Positions 1-19,465 of a DNA stretch of 64,000 nucleotides are shown one piece after another. The stretch's first letter is position 1. Every line of letters begins with the position of its first letter. The DNA comes from Argentina anserina (Eukaryota > Streptophyta > Magnoliopsida > Rosales > Rosaceae), in the NCBI RefSeq assembly GCF_933775445.1, contig NC_065874.1, positions 32,496,501 through 32,560,500 on the forward strand, written 5' to 3'. The translations under genes and the position numbers were made by a program. The notes beneath the pieces are model-generated. The model was not told the DNA's origin, ran no database searches, and was given only the letters and a program-made list of their open reading frames with translations.

Positions 1-794
1 TATATGAAAGATAGTCCTACCCGACCTTCCGAAGTTTGCATAGTTAAAGTTAGCTCCTTCAAGATTTGCCTCTACAAACAAAGAATCTACCAAATGTGCA
101 TTGTTAAAGGTAGCTCCATTGAGATTTGCCTTTTCAAACGACGACTGTATTTGTGCATTGTTAAAGGTAGCTCCTTCCAAATTTGCCTCTTTAAATATAG
201 AACTCACCAAACGTGCATTGTTAAAGTTAGCACCTTCAGCATCGACATGGTCAAAACCTGAGTTTGAAAGATCTGCTTGTGCAAAGCACACATTTTTCAT
301 ACATCCATAGCCAAAGTTTATTCCAGTCAGCTCCAATCCAGAAAGATCAAGGCCAGAAAGATTTACACCTCTAAACTTCGGGTCAGGCGAATAATGCTCC
401 TTATGGAGTATGTACTTGATGATATCACGACGTGTTAAATCTGTACGTACCCAGCTCTTTCTCCTTCTTAGCCATTAGCAAGAGATGAATACCACTTGCA
501 AGCCCTTCAAGCTGAAAAAACTCGGCCTCCTTTAGGAGTTGTGAGTACTTAGAATATTCTAACGTAGGAACACTACAATCTCCCTCAACCAATTGAAAAT
601 GTATGTAAAAGATTCACCATCTCTGTCGATATAAACATATCCCTTTTCATCTTTACACAAGGAATGATCCCCGGTACTAAACATTGCAGCAAGCTTAGAA
701 TTAGGGTCACTCTGAGTCAAAGTATTGATATGAGTGCAAAATTTCCTCCTACATTGAGGCAAACAAAAGAGGAGGAATCAGACTCAGAGTTCAT
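1..794 (-). pseudogene. FIP2: FIP2-like BTB/pentapeptide-repeat protein, broken copy, partial at left edge
   Basis: Read on the minus strand, the sequence resembles plant FIP2-type proteins: a K+-channel T1/BTB domain followed by pentapeptide repeats. A start at 794-792 opens with a Ser-rich leader and LNVGG. The BTB part (around 735-560) shows SKLAAMF, YVYIDRDG and FNWLRE. Repeats follow from about 380 down to 1, with the A(N/D)LEGA-type pattern (NLEGATF, NLNGATF, NLEGANF). The reading frame changes at least three times: one base missing near 740 in an A/T run, about four bases missing near 585 after the FNWLRE block, and another shift near 450 before LTRRDII. No intron is needed to follow the homology. 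The frame breaks argue for a pseudogene, although homopolymer assembly error could explain the first. The 3' end lies outside the window. FIP2 interacts with formin in Arabidopsis; no function is claimed for this copy. Confidence 0.75.
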
Positions 795-1348
795 TGCTTG
801 AAACTCGAAGATGGGAATGTAAGTGATGCTGGAAGCGCAACGAGACAACAGTTTCTCCAAAAAGTTATAAGAAAATCCAGTATTGTTAGGGGTCTTCTTC
901 TAAAACGCGTAATCTAATGAACATGCTTATATAGAGCAAAATCTTGATCTTAATTGATCTAGGATTCCTACGGTATGCCAACTTTGATTCAAGGAGAATA
1001 CAACTTGTTCTAGGAATTCCTAATTTAACTTGGTTTCTAATAGAATTTTCATTAATAAGTCATCATAAGTTCAGAACCATTCGGGATTTGGTAATTTCGG
1101 ATTAAAGGAGCTAAGAGTACCAAGTGACCCAAGTGTTTGGGCCAGACCCACCTATGTACCAATGAGGTTTCGGTCTAAAAATGGCGGGAGAAGTTTGCCT
1201 TTTTCCAGATAAATATCTTAATCAACTCATATATTCCTCCATTTATATTTACAGAAACCCTCAAAGCATCAAAGAACTCAAACCGTTGTTCCCCAAAGCC
1301 CCAAACTTTACAGACCATCTCAAGTTCTCAACAGCCAGAAACCTCAAA
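795..1348. other. Intergenic, divergent between FIP2-like relic and RecQ gene
   Basis: No coding similarity was seen apart from an in-frame upstream ATG at 1181 that could extend the RecQ protein by 56 residues. The interval should hold the RecQ promoter and 5' leader. No confident promoter motif is called. Confidence 0.5.
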
Positions 1349-8923
<7,575 letters not shown>

Positions 8924-9361
8924 GTTTATAGAAGCTGTAAATATGGGGAAATGGGGTTCATGTTTATTACTGTAGTGTTGATGAATGATGATGACCAATG
9001 CATTAGTCAGATGTCAAAAGTGGCTATTTCTATGTAGTTTTGTTCTGCTCTTTCATTTGATTTGGTATAGCTGTGGCTTTATTTTTCTGTCAAATCTTGC
9101 AACTTTGACTTGAAGATTTGCATAAGGAACCAAAGGAAGCACGATAGTCTACCTCACATGTTAGGACTCTAACAAGTGCCTATGTACAGATGAGTGTGAC
9201 ACACACTCATCACTCCTTTAATTATGTTGAAAAACTCACATAGAAATACTAACAATAAAAATCGTTAGGAAAGGTTCACTAGTTGTGCCTACCAACCAAT
9301 GCTTGGATTTCCAGACCGAAAAAAAAAAAACCAATGCTCTGAATCAACATTATATCAACAA
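8924..9361. other. RecQ 3' flank
   Basis: This holds the likely 3'UTR of the helicase and AT-rich spacer. It ends in the 9-bp target duplication (9353-9361) of the next element. No gene was seen. Confidence 0.5.
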
Positions 9362-9734
9362 GGCAAAATTGTCAAAATACATCTTAAATTTGGCTAAAAT
9401 TGTCAATTTGCACTCCGAACTTGTATTTGAATCAATTTACCTCCTAAATTTGGTAGAAATTACCGATTTGCACCACATCCGTTAAATTTAACTGTTTCTA
9501 TCCAATTTTGCGTCACATGTCATGCACACGTGGGGTAATGTTGTCATTTTCTATTTATATTTTTCTTAAAAACAAATACAAATATTCTTTAAAATGAGGA
9601 TTATTTTTTAATCAAATTATTTATTTACATCTTTTTTCTACATACTTAACCCTACTTCGAATTATATATTCAACATACCCACCCATTCAAATATAGTGTG
9701 TTGTGTGTATATATATATGTATATATATATACAG

Positions 9735-10125
9735 TCTCTATCCAGAGTGAAGCTTCACTCTGAAATTACAGAGTGAAGTTCCAATTTTGGCACACTTTTC
9801 GGTCAAATTTTTTCACCATAAGTGATTCAATATTTAGGTATACTATTCAAGATCATCTCTACAAAATTTTATCTAATTCGGACATCGTTAAGGTATTGAA
9901 ATTAGATCAAATCAATGAGTGAATTAAAACTGTTCAACGTGAACCGTTCGTGTAAATCTCAATTTTGAAAGATCAAACCATTGTCAAATTGGATGAAACT
10001 TTGTAGAGATGATCTTGAATAGTATACCTAAATATTGAATCGCTTATGGTGAAAAAATTTGACCGAAAAGTATGTTAAAATTGGAACTTCACTCTGTAAT
10101 TTCAGAGTGAAGCTTCACTCTGGAT

Positions 10126-10130
<5 letters not shown>
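9735..10130. mobile_element. Palindromic MITE, family 1, copy A
   Basis: A fold-back element with ends TCTCTATCCAGAGTGAAGC and its complement. The two halves pair over most of the length, for example CAATATTTAGGTATACTATTC on the left and its complement on the right. It lies between TA microsatellites, consistent with insertion at TA. A second copy lies at 49182-49580. It has no ORF. Confidence 0.8.
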
Positions 10131-10175
<45 letters not shown>

Positions 10176-10178
10176 GTA
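10131..10178. repeat. (TA)n microsatellite
   Basis: A nearly pure TA tract separates the palindromic MITE from the solo LTR. It was probably present at, or expanded from, the MITE target. Confidence 0.8.
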
Positions 10179-10183
10179 CACAT

Positions 10184-10406
10184 TGTTGGATGAGGAACGA
10201 AACGAGAATAATAATGACGTAATTGAACAAAACGTAACCATTTAATTATTGATAATGAGGCTTATATATAGGTATTACATAACTACAATCTCATAGGATT
10301 TAGAGTCCTAATCCTAATCTATTACAGAGATGTGAATTTATCTCTAACAGGAAACCTAATAAGGCTAAGACACACACAATGGTGTAATAGTAATTCTCCA
10401 AGAACA
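10184..10406 (-). repeat. Solo LTR of a copia-type element
   Basis: On the minus strand it starts TGTTCTTGGAG and ends CCAACA, with an exact 5-bp flanking repeat CACAT (10179-10183 and 10407-10411). Its middle part resembles the LTR of the copia element at 60463-60647 (shared blocks around TAGATTAGGACT, CCTATATATA and AGCCTAATAGG-like sequence). No internal region is present, so it is a solo LTR left by LTR-LTR recombination. Confidence 0.82.
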
Positions 10407-10783
10407 CACATTTATTTTTAATTTTCAATGTATTTATTTATATTTTTCTAATATCTTTTAACATACTATATCACGTAAAATAATAAATATATAAATTAAT
10501 AACATGTTTCGAAAAAAAATTATAACAAGTGTTCATCTTAAGTAATTTTATTAATTTATTTTCATTATTAAATATAAATAAATATATAATAACAATATTG
10601 CCCCTCAAATGCATGACATGTGACTTAAAATTGGATGGAAAACATTAAATTTAACGGATATGGTGTAAATCAACAATTTTTACCAAATTTAGGAGGTAAA
10701 TTAACTCAAATGCAAGTTCAATTTGCAAATTGACAATTATGACCAAATTTAGGGTGCAAATCGACATTTTTGCCTATCAACAA

Positions 10784-11065
10784 TCAAGCAAAGTGCTTCA
10801 GGCACTTCATAGATACTGATGTGACCTCTGTAACCAAGCTGAGAAGCTCTTTCATATGTGAGCGGAAGCGGGTCTCACTGTCATGAAGCCCTTTCTTAAG
10901 TTTGTTATCCTGCAAACTAAAGCAAAAAATGTTAGTCTCAAAATATCTGCCAACTTCCTCTATACAAGTAACAAAAGTTTGAACAAATGGAAGCTGGCCA
11001 TGCTCCTCAAATAAGCGAAGCTGTGAGCTTTTGGGGTGAAGGTTACCAGTTAAGGTAGCAGACTA
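10784..11065 (-). other. Unidentified coding-like exon (about 92 codons)
   Basis: On the minus strand an acceptor-like pyrimidine tract ending in TACTAG is followed by an open frame of about 92 codons, then TGA at 10786-10784. The translation includes LRLFEEHGQLPFVQTF, IEEVGRYFE and TRFRSHMKELLSLVTEV and is amphipathic rather than random in look. The stop lies immediately beside the target duplication of the MULE element. I do not recognise the family. It could be the last exon of a real gene or a relic; no convincing upstream exons were found. Confidence 0.35.
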
Positions 11066-11678
11066 GTACTGAGATGGAAAGATGACAATGAACAACACCG
11101 GAAAAACAACGAATGACAATCCATGAAATGAAGAAAAAAAAATAGCATCCCAATCACTCCAAATTCCATAAACAAAAGCACAGAAAAAGATTGCAAAACA
11201 ATCAAGTATAATAAAACTCAATAAAAGAACCCAGATTACAAAGAGATTCACAAGATCATATTGTAGAACAAACCTAGGGATCCGCAATTGAAGGGGACTA
11301 GGGGAGTAAAAAAAACATGTTGGATAACCTTTTTACAAACTGAGGTAAACATCCGAATTGCAGACACATAACTACAATATAATGAAGAATATACTGCCTT
11401 CAAGCTCCAAACTTAATAAAACTAGAGACAAATTAACAAGAAAAAAATAAGTTAGCTACACTGTCAATGGGCATATGAATATGAGATACTTCTTCATGGC
11501 CAGCAATTTCAACAGTCTTTTTCCCAGTGTTAGAACTTTAAATTCATATAGATTAGGGTTTAGAGTTCCATAGTTCTTCACTAGTAAACCAAACAAAAAA
11601 CAAATAATAAAAAAAACTGGTGAAGAAATTGACACACCTGAGCTTAATAGAGTTCAAATCAACTTAATGAAGAATGTT

Positions 11679-11885
11679 TTAACAACGACAGCCGGATCTG
11701 CTATTACCAACTATCAATTTTAATGATGCATCGACAGAAAACCAGTCCCTCGTTTCTTGAATAAGGTTTCTGAGCCATGAAGTCTCATTGTTATTTAAAA
11801 ATCCTTGGATAATGGTGTCATAGGTGCAAGCGATGTTCTCCAAATCTTTACCTCTCGTTTCTCCCAGCAAGTTATCTGCTTCAGT
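11679..11885 (-). pseudogene. Pentatricopeptide-repeat (PPR) relic
   Basis: The minus-strand translation reads EADNLLGETRGKD, then CTYDTIIQGFLNNNET, then WFSVDASLKLIVG. This matches the last repeats of RFL-like P-class PPR proteins (pattern TYNTIIQGFLRN, then ADASTMELIVG). Only one repeat and part of the next survive, with no start and a premature end. It is therefore a gene fragment. Confidence 0.55.
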
Positions 11886-12621
11886 GAGGTGACAGGGTCA
11901 TTTGGAGATTACAAAATTATATCTGGCATGATATATATTGCATAAACCTTTCCTAAATGTTACTCCTTATTGACTTAATGTAAAGAATCCATTAGATCTT
12001 CATATGACGAAGTATTGCTATCAATGAATTAGGAATGGGAATACTATCTGAAACATCACAACTCAATTGATTTTTTTAAAGGGCAAAAGTTGCTGTGTTC
12101 TTCAGTTTCTATTGATAAAACCATAGAACCATACACCCTTCTATTGATAGATCCATAAACCTCAGCTGACCGCATGAACTGGCATTAATGTTTGAGTGTT
12201 TACATCAGAACAGTGCAAGTTATCTTTATCACTTATCACTCTAATTCTGTTTTCATTTGTGTTTACATCAAAACAGTAGACCGTAGACGTAACATGACTA
12301 ATAATCTAACATCTAGAGCAACTCACAACGGAAAAGCAACGAGTTATAAGGGATCCAGTGCAATCAGCAGTAATCAAGAACACAATGGATGTAACCAATT
12401 AAGGGGAGCCGTATCCATCCCATTCTTCCTAGTTAAAAGTAGGAGCTGCATGAAATGAACTTTCATGCCAAAAATTGTAAGGTAGATCAGAAACATGTTA
12501 AGATCAAATTCTGGGCCCTACCTAGACAAAAAAACAAGTGAGACCAGATCTGTATTTATGTGCTGAGTTTAACCTCCTGCAATTTCCCAGCTCTCACCAA
12601 AATGTAAGATTGTATAGTGTG
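11886..12621. other. Spacer and 3' flank of MCU gene
   Basis: AT-rich sequence. It probably contains the 3'UTR of the uniporter gene, transcribed leftward. Nothing else could be supported. Confidence 0.45.
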
Positions 12622-15033
12622 TTAATCTTTATGTAAAGCATCGTCCAGCTCCACATCCATGCCAATCCGATTCTTGATTGTGGTGCTGGCGTGTAGAGTT
12701 GTGTCGTATTTTCTCTGTATCTCCCTGAATCTCTCAACATCAAAGTTCTGCTTCTTAATAAGTTTCCTCTGCTTCCTGAGAAAAAGCCTCTTCATCAAGT
12801 CTTGGTAAGTCGGATCTCTTGAAGTAACCAAAAAGTACGCATAGCCTATGCCAATGCAAGTTGTTGTGGTGAAATACGCAAGTGGCTCCACGACATCCCA
12901 TGAGAAGTCCCAATATGTCATCCTGAAAAAGAGGGCCAGCTGTGTAGAAATCAACCCCAGGCCTCCCCAGAGTACACGCCGGACATGCCGATGTGCCATG
13001 ATATCAATTTCTATCTTCTTCTCCTGCATCTTCTTTAACTCTTCCCACACCGGATCATTATCAGGAGTCAGAGCAAGGGGAACTGCTTTTCTAACCAGAT
13101 CCACAACCTGAAATTTCAAGAATGCAAAGTAGTATGAGGTTTTAAAAAAAGAAAAAGAAAAGTTGTATGAGTTGATCTAATCAGAGGCACTTGAATAGAT
13201 GCAGTTGAGTTAGGGAAAATCTCGTAACTAGCTCAAATCTTAATTGCTATTTTATTTACTAGACCATAACATGGCATGCACGAAAGATGAAAGGCAAGAT
13301 AATTATGATTGAATGCAGCAGTCTAGTTGGCATTTCCTCATTAACTACAAATCGCATTGGGCATAACTAGAGCAGTCGTTTATGGTGAGGTAAAGAAGAT
13401 AGGCAGTAGCAGACTACATAAAAATGTGAATCTCAGCAAAAAAAAGGAGGTAAATCACTTTTCGGAGAATGTTGAAAGAATGAGTAACCGGAAGATGTGG
13501 GTAGACCGTATACTGTAGCCTTGAAGGGAAGCAAAGGCAAAGAGGAAATAAAAAAGATGCCACTCAAAACCAAATGCTAATAACAACTAAAGAGGACAGT
13601 ATAATAAGTTATTAACACAAAAATCAAAATCACTGTGACCAATAAGAACAGTAGAAGCTAAAAGTAAATTCAAAAAGATTTGCAGAATTGAATATTGGAT
13701 TGCTGGATTTCAAAGATAGTTGGATTTGATATAAGTTCCATAATTTAAATTCCTGGATAAAACTGCAAGTCCAAATGCAACTTTAGTGTGCAAGCCAATA
13801 TGAATGCACAAGGTATTTCACATTACTTCCCCAACTCCTCATCAACATGGCCTCAGCTAACGAAAAATACACATATAGCAGTTTATTCATGAAGAAATAG
13901 ACAAGGATAATTGCTAGAGCTCTCTAAAGAGAAAAAGGACTTTGATGCCTGGAAAAAATTCAACAGTCAAGACATTTTCTACATGTCTGGTTAGAAGAGC
14001 TAGAAAACTTTAGTCACCACATAAAACATAGATCCATCTATAACCAAGTAAGAAGCATAAGAAAAAAAAAACAAAAATACAAACAAAGAACAGGTTTCGG
14101 GTACAGGACTCAACCCTTGTTCTGATGCAAGCAAACCAAGTAACCTCCTTTTCTGATATTTTGTTTAAGCTTTCTGAGTGTATAATAAGAACCAACAAAA
14201 ATTCAGACACAGGTCCTATTGATCATCTTCCCCTACGCCATCAAAAGAACCAATCTACTACAGTTTATGATTATGATGTGTGTTTTAAAAGACTCACACA
14301 GGGTCCTGGACCTGAGCCATACATATCTCGTGATATTACACCACCAAAGACTAGAAAGTTTAAGGAACAACAATTGACGAGGGACCAGCCAAGAGGGCCA
14401 ACCACAATAGCATCAATACTTCTTAAATCCCAAAAGGGTCGCTCATGAAAAGCACAATATATATTCTCAAAACACTTCTGAAACATAAAGCAATCAACAC
14501 CACAATCTCCTCAATTCCTATAAGTTTAAGCAACAAGAACAAGTTCAAAGAAGCCATACCCTATCAGGATGAAGCAGAACCTTATCCCTGAAGAGAAGAA
14601 TGACTCCAGCCTCATCCAGCACCCTAGCAAAGGCAGCAGCTTCCTCCTTGGATCTAGCCACACCAATGCTCTGACAAGCATCAAGCAATTCATTATAAGG
14701 AATAGCCTCTTTTCCTTCAGTCCCAAGCTTAGTCTTCAAAGCCTCCACATTCACAAGCCTCATCAACCTCTTTGCCTCCCCAAAGCTTATAGGCATTCCT
14801 CCCCCACCTGCACCTTTACTCATACTCTCACCCTCACCACTACCATCCCCACCAGCAGAAGCAAACCCAGCCCTTCTCTGCAAATTCCAACCTGACTCCC
14901 AAAACCCACATTGTTCATCATTCCCAAAACGCCTCAAACCAAACACAGCACATGGGTTTGGGCTTCTGGGTCTCCCATGGTGCACCAAATCCTTGAGGAC
15001 AACACTGGTTGTTCTCCATCCACTCCTCCACAT
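12622..15033 (-). CDS. MCU: Mitochondrial calcium uniporter (MCU) pore protein, 2 exons
   Basis: Pore-forming Ca2+ channel subunit of the inner mitochondrial membrane. Exons on the minus strand: 15033-14560 and 13107-12622, separated by a 1.45-kb intron (donor GTATGG, acceptor TTTCAG). They join to 319 aa, about the usual plant length. The N-terminus is Arg-rich with few acids, fitting a mitochondrial presequence. The matrix N-domain includes [17 protein letters not shown] (84-100) and [16 protein letters not shown] across the splice. Two membrane spans (about 203-220 and 233-252) flank the pore motif WDVVEP (228-233). The acidic filter residues D229 and E232 are kept, but the residue before E is V where I recall M in many homologues (WDIMEP, WDVMEP). 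A coiled, basic C-terminal tail follows. A second exon or isoform is not needed to complete the family fold. Confidence 0.92.
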
Positions 15034-16664
15034 ATTGACTATAAAAAGATCAAAACTTTACTATCTGGGTCACTCTACAAACACCTATATATCAATACAC
15101 ATCCATCAGTTCCTCTACAATTTAAGATCCTTAGCCTTTTGTAAACCGAAAAAGAAAAGGAAAAGTAGATGAAGCAAGAAAGTTTTGAGCAATGGGGATC
15201 AGAATAAGAAAGACTAGTTTTTTTATGATGATAAAGAGAATGGAGGAGGAAACTAAGGCAGAAAACACTGTGGTTTACAAGGCAACGAAGCAAAGCCGGA
15301 CCGCCAACTACGTTGGTTCATATGTTTCTGACCCTTCAAGGCTTCAATGTTTTGTTTTTGGTTTTTGTTTGCCCCTATTAAATCTTTGTTCTTTTTTGAA
15401 ATTTAAATATAGCATTCAAAATCCTCAACTAACAGCCTAGACTTCTTTTATCTCACACACACACCAAACACCATTTAGACACTGAAAGTTTTGACCTTGA
15501 CTCTTCCTTTGATACTAATCAAAAATCTAATTGAAGTAGAATGGGTCGAGGAGATGCATATTTATGAAAAGTTGATCACTTATAAACTCTATTTGACGTG
15601 TCCATTATCCACTTACCAATTTCGTGCCTGCTTCCTTTCCTTATTCTGGGTTTTGGATTCACTGAGCGAGTCACTGTATTACAGTTTTTGGAGGTAGCTA
15701 GTAGGCCACTTCTGACCGACCTCCGTTTTAATATTGATTTATTTTTATTAGTAGTTTGTAGGGGACCAAGTTTCCTCTTTCAATGAGGTTTCACTTTCCC
15801 AATGTGGAAACAAACTTGTTTTTTACTTTTACCACACCAACTCCTCCAGAAGATTTTGATTTCATCTTCAAAGTTGATACATTAGGCCATTAGGGTATTG
15901 GAGCTTGTCCCAAATGTCTTTCCCCCAAAGCGAAAAAGTACAAGATAAAACTTATGTAATGTAGCAAAAACATCGTCGATAAACAAGATCAAATATTTGA
16001 TTCTTTGATAGGTCATGCATTGTTGATTTTATTCCTTAACAAACAGGGTAAAAAAATAAAAAAACCTACGATACAACCACGTTTATACAAATCAAACTAT
16101 CAAAGGGTAATGTTCCTTCTTCCCCATGTTGACATGTTCCTTCTTCCACTACTTTCACTCGGATACTGTATTTAATTTCCAAATTTCTCTTTTGACTTTG
16201 CAATAGCCGACTCCTCTTCAACTCAAAATCTTCAAGACTCGTTTTTTCCCGTTTCCAAGTCCATAAAGGCATAAATCAAATGTGAACACCTCATATAAGA
16301 ATTCTTCATAGATTCAACATCTATGTTTATTTTCTCCTCCTGGAAAACTCACATCCATGCATTCCCTTTTTGTCCCTATGGAGTTGCAAAACCAAATCTC
16401 TCAACCGGAAAATTTACCAACGGACTGATCATGTCGCAAGAATTCAGGGACCGTTGGTGAATTTTCCTCATCTATGTACCATCCGATTCAAATATCACTC
16501 GAATGCTGATTGCAGACCATGAAAACAATCAACAACAGTTATCCACAGCGATTGGTTGTTATATTCACGTATCATTTATAATCAATTGACAAGGGAAAAT
16601 GACATACAACTAAGTAACTGAGAATGTACACTGTCAATTTCCCATCTTTAAATTACTAGCTAGA
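15034..16664. other. Intergenic, MCU promoter side
   Basis: This holds the promoter and leader of the leftward MCU gene and the 3' flank of the TLC-domain gene. Open frames here are short and have no family resemblance. No repeat structure was seen. Confidence 0.4.
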
Positions 16665-19465
16665 TCACTGGCTGTGTACGGTCTTGTGTTTGGCCTTTGA
16701 AACAGTTTTGATCAAACCTTTAGCAATCTTCCAAAACCAAAACAGATTCATAATTGCCAACACAGGAGGTATCGAGAGCAAGCTGTAGAATCCCAACGGG
16801 AAAATTGTCTTGACCTGAAAAAATCAATCAGAGGGTCAAGGATTTGAGAGATTAGAAGTTCTAGTAGTCCTTTTAGCAAGATAGATATAGACTAAAGTTA
16901 TAAATTAAGGTGTTTCATTAAAAGAGAACTATCTGTAGGATCACTCACTTGATCAAAATGGAGAAACATATGGACGAAAAAGTAAATGAACAAAAGAATC
17001 CTTGCAACCTGAAGTAGAAAAGAAATCAATTGTGTTAAAACAAATCAAATGTGTTAGTTGAAGCAATATAGAAGAAAATCCAAACAACTCGATTCAATGC
17101 TGTAGATCTACCACAGAACTATAAGCAACTAACTGGTCCATCACTACTATTGGTTGTAAGAGACTTCAATGGCCATAGAAAGATTTTATTAGTTTACAAG
17201 TTGTCAGACATTACCAGCCACCCCAGGAACAATGCTACACCATTGCAGACGTACAGGTTGGAGTTCTTCTTACCAGCAATGTCCAAGTACCTAATTAGCA
17301 TATACACAAGTACACAAGTAATGCAACAGTGATGAACAAGAGAACTGGACAAACTCAGGAATATACAACTGCTGAACTCACCATCTTAGGTTTACGAAAG
17401 GAGTCGTGATCTCAGAGAATAGAACCATTAGTATGTAAATCTGCCCTTCACCACTTATAAGAGAAAGGAAGATTGAGAACATAGATAGACCATGGTGCAA
17501 AACCTATAAAATACAAGTAATAAAATGAACATGACTGAACCAAATTATATGAACTTATACTTGAAGAAAAGGGGAATATCCCAATACCCAGAACTTGATT
17601 GAACAACTATGATACTGAATCAAGAGATGCATTAACATCTGAGATTTTCCCAAACTTCACTGAATTGACCAATTATTATCAACCAAACAATTTTGTCAAA
17701 ATTGAGGAAAATGCACTATCTATTAGTGTAGAAATTACATTTAATGTCAAATAAGCATCATCGTTCAACTTATTAACTTACATACTCCAGTCCACCTAAA
17801 GCAGGAAAATGCCAAAAAATCATTGCTATGTCTGATAGAAAATAACCAATGGAGATCTGCAAAAATACCCAAATAGCAAAAAGACTTATCAGAACAAGAT
17901 ATGTCTTCATATAACCAAATGTCAAACACATCCTAGTTCTATACAGGAAAATATGTGATCAATAAACTGTGGCATTAGATGTAATATCGACAAAAAAAAA
18001 CAGAAACATAGAATCTACAAAATCATAATACTTTCTTGGTACACTTAGTGAGTCAGGGGCATTGGTTACAAGTATACTAACTCAAATCAAAGCAATTGAA
18101 TTCCATTAAGAAATGCTGCAAAGGTAACATCTAATGGGGATGGTGAGGGTGGATGCATGTAAAACGAATTATTGGCATTCCATGGGACTAGCATTATCAG
18201 AAGAAATACATCAATCATTACTGCACAGTCCAACAGGTTGTAATTCATTAGCAAACAGTACACTTTGCCTGGGCATTAACAGCTTTTAGAAATTAAACTC
18301 TGAACTAATGCTTTTCTACATCCACTTACCCCCAATGTTGTATCTGACAAAGTAGATCTTCTACTAATGATCAGCTCATCACTATGGCCCTCATGAAATG
18401 TATCTGATAACAGTATAAGGTAAAAAGATGCAACCGCTACACCAATAGCATGAACAGTTGAGAACCCCCTGTACATAAGGGAGAAAAAACATCAACGTAA
18501 AATTAATATTAATATCATCAAAACTCAATCGTAGTGTGATAAAAGACTTTGCACAAATGCAGTTCACATGCAGAAGATATTTACCGGTTGTTCCATTCAA
18601 CTTTCTCTGCATTGCTCAGTATCTGATATCCCTTGAAGCTTTGAAGGCTAATAAGACCTGTTAATCTGTACACCTTCAAGAGCCAAATTTTGATCAAGTT
18701 AAAACCTACATAGTAAGAGAAATGCATGATGCTCTCTTACTTCCATTCAAGAGCAACTAGGGCTTATTATAGAAAGTACATATAAGAATAACTTCTTCAG
18801 AAATATGACAAAATAATCTCACAAAAAGAACCTGGTTTTGGAGCTATGGAAGCAGAACTATTACAGAGTAATTAATATGACAAAATAAACTCACAAAATA
18901 ACTTCTTCAGTAATTAATGTATCCTCTCAATGAATAATGAACTATTACAGAGTTTCTGTCCAACTCGTATCGAATTTTGTTTTCTTTAACTTTCAGTCCC
19001 TAAATGGAAACCACAAGTGGGTAAACTAGTCCACATTACAGGTCTCAAAGGCTAGTTCAATTTCTGATAATCTTCAAAAAGACACCAAACAGCCAAAACT
19101 GGTAGTAAGAAACTTCTCAATGAAACATTTTCTCTCTAAAGCTCATACAGCTAAGTATCCTTTGCTAAATTCCAACATCACCCAAATATACAAGTTAGGC
19201 CTCAGTATTACTAGTCAACCACATATGAATTTCAAGAGTCTAATAATCGAAACTTGAAAATCACTAATCAGTTCACTCCTGACTATTCCATAACACGATT
19301 TCACAACTGACAACCAAGAGCCTCAACCAACTTGAACAATAAGACCATGCAAAAAATCAAAGGTAAGAGATTGGTTCTTACAATTTTGCAGAGAAGCATG
19401 CCAAAAAGGGCAGAAGCCAGCCAGTGAAACTCTTTGGTTGGGCTGACATAGCCACTGGTGGACAT
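16665..19465 (-). CDS. TLC-domain (TRAM/LAG1/CLN8) membrane protein, TMEM56-like, with one apparent frameshift
   Basis: Multi-pass membrane protein of the plant TLC family; the precise substrate is unknown. Minus-strand exons: 19465-19382, 18673-18585, 18468-18330, 17856-17782, 17503-17382, 17290-17215, 17008-16950, 16814-16665. Family-like segments in order: YVSPTKEFHWLAS, VEWNNRGFSTVHAIG, GYFLSDIAMIFWHFPALGG, LEYVLHHGLSMFS, TTPFVNLRWYLD, ARILLFIYF and MNLFWFWKIAKGL. VLHH carries the expected TLC histidines. Lengths sum to 794 nt, one short of 795: in exon 7 the frame must change between LFIYF and FVHMFLHFDQ, at a run of four T on the coding strand (near 16982) where five are expected. Without correction the protein ends early inside exon 7 or the retained intron. 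This may be a real null allele or a homopolymer assembly error. The start MSTSGYVSP was chosen by family fit; in-frame ATGs at 19495 and 19540 are alternatives. Confidence 0.82.

Larger units (their letters stand above)
9362..10774. mobile_element. Long-TIR MULE-like element carrying two nested elements
   Basis: Long inverted arms (about 9362-9545 and 10590-10774) begin GGCAAAA-TTGTC. The element is flanked by an exact 9-bp direct repeat TATCAACAA (9353-9361 and 10775-10783), the target-site size of Mutator-like elements. No transposase ORF is present. The interior contains a palindromic MITE (9735-10130), a (TA)n tract and a solo LTR (10184-10406), so much of its 1.4 kb is later insertions. 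Confidence 0.82.

Noticed and set aside
12848..13111. An 87-codon plus-strand ORF
   Set aside because: Shadow of MCU exon 2 on the opposite strand.
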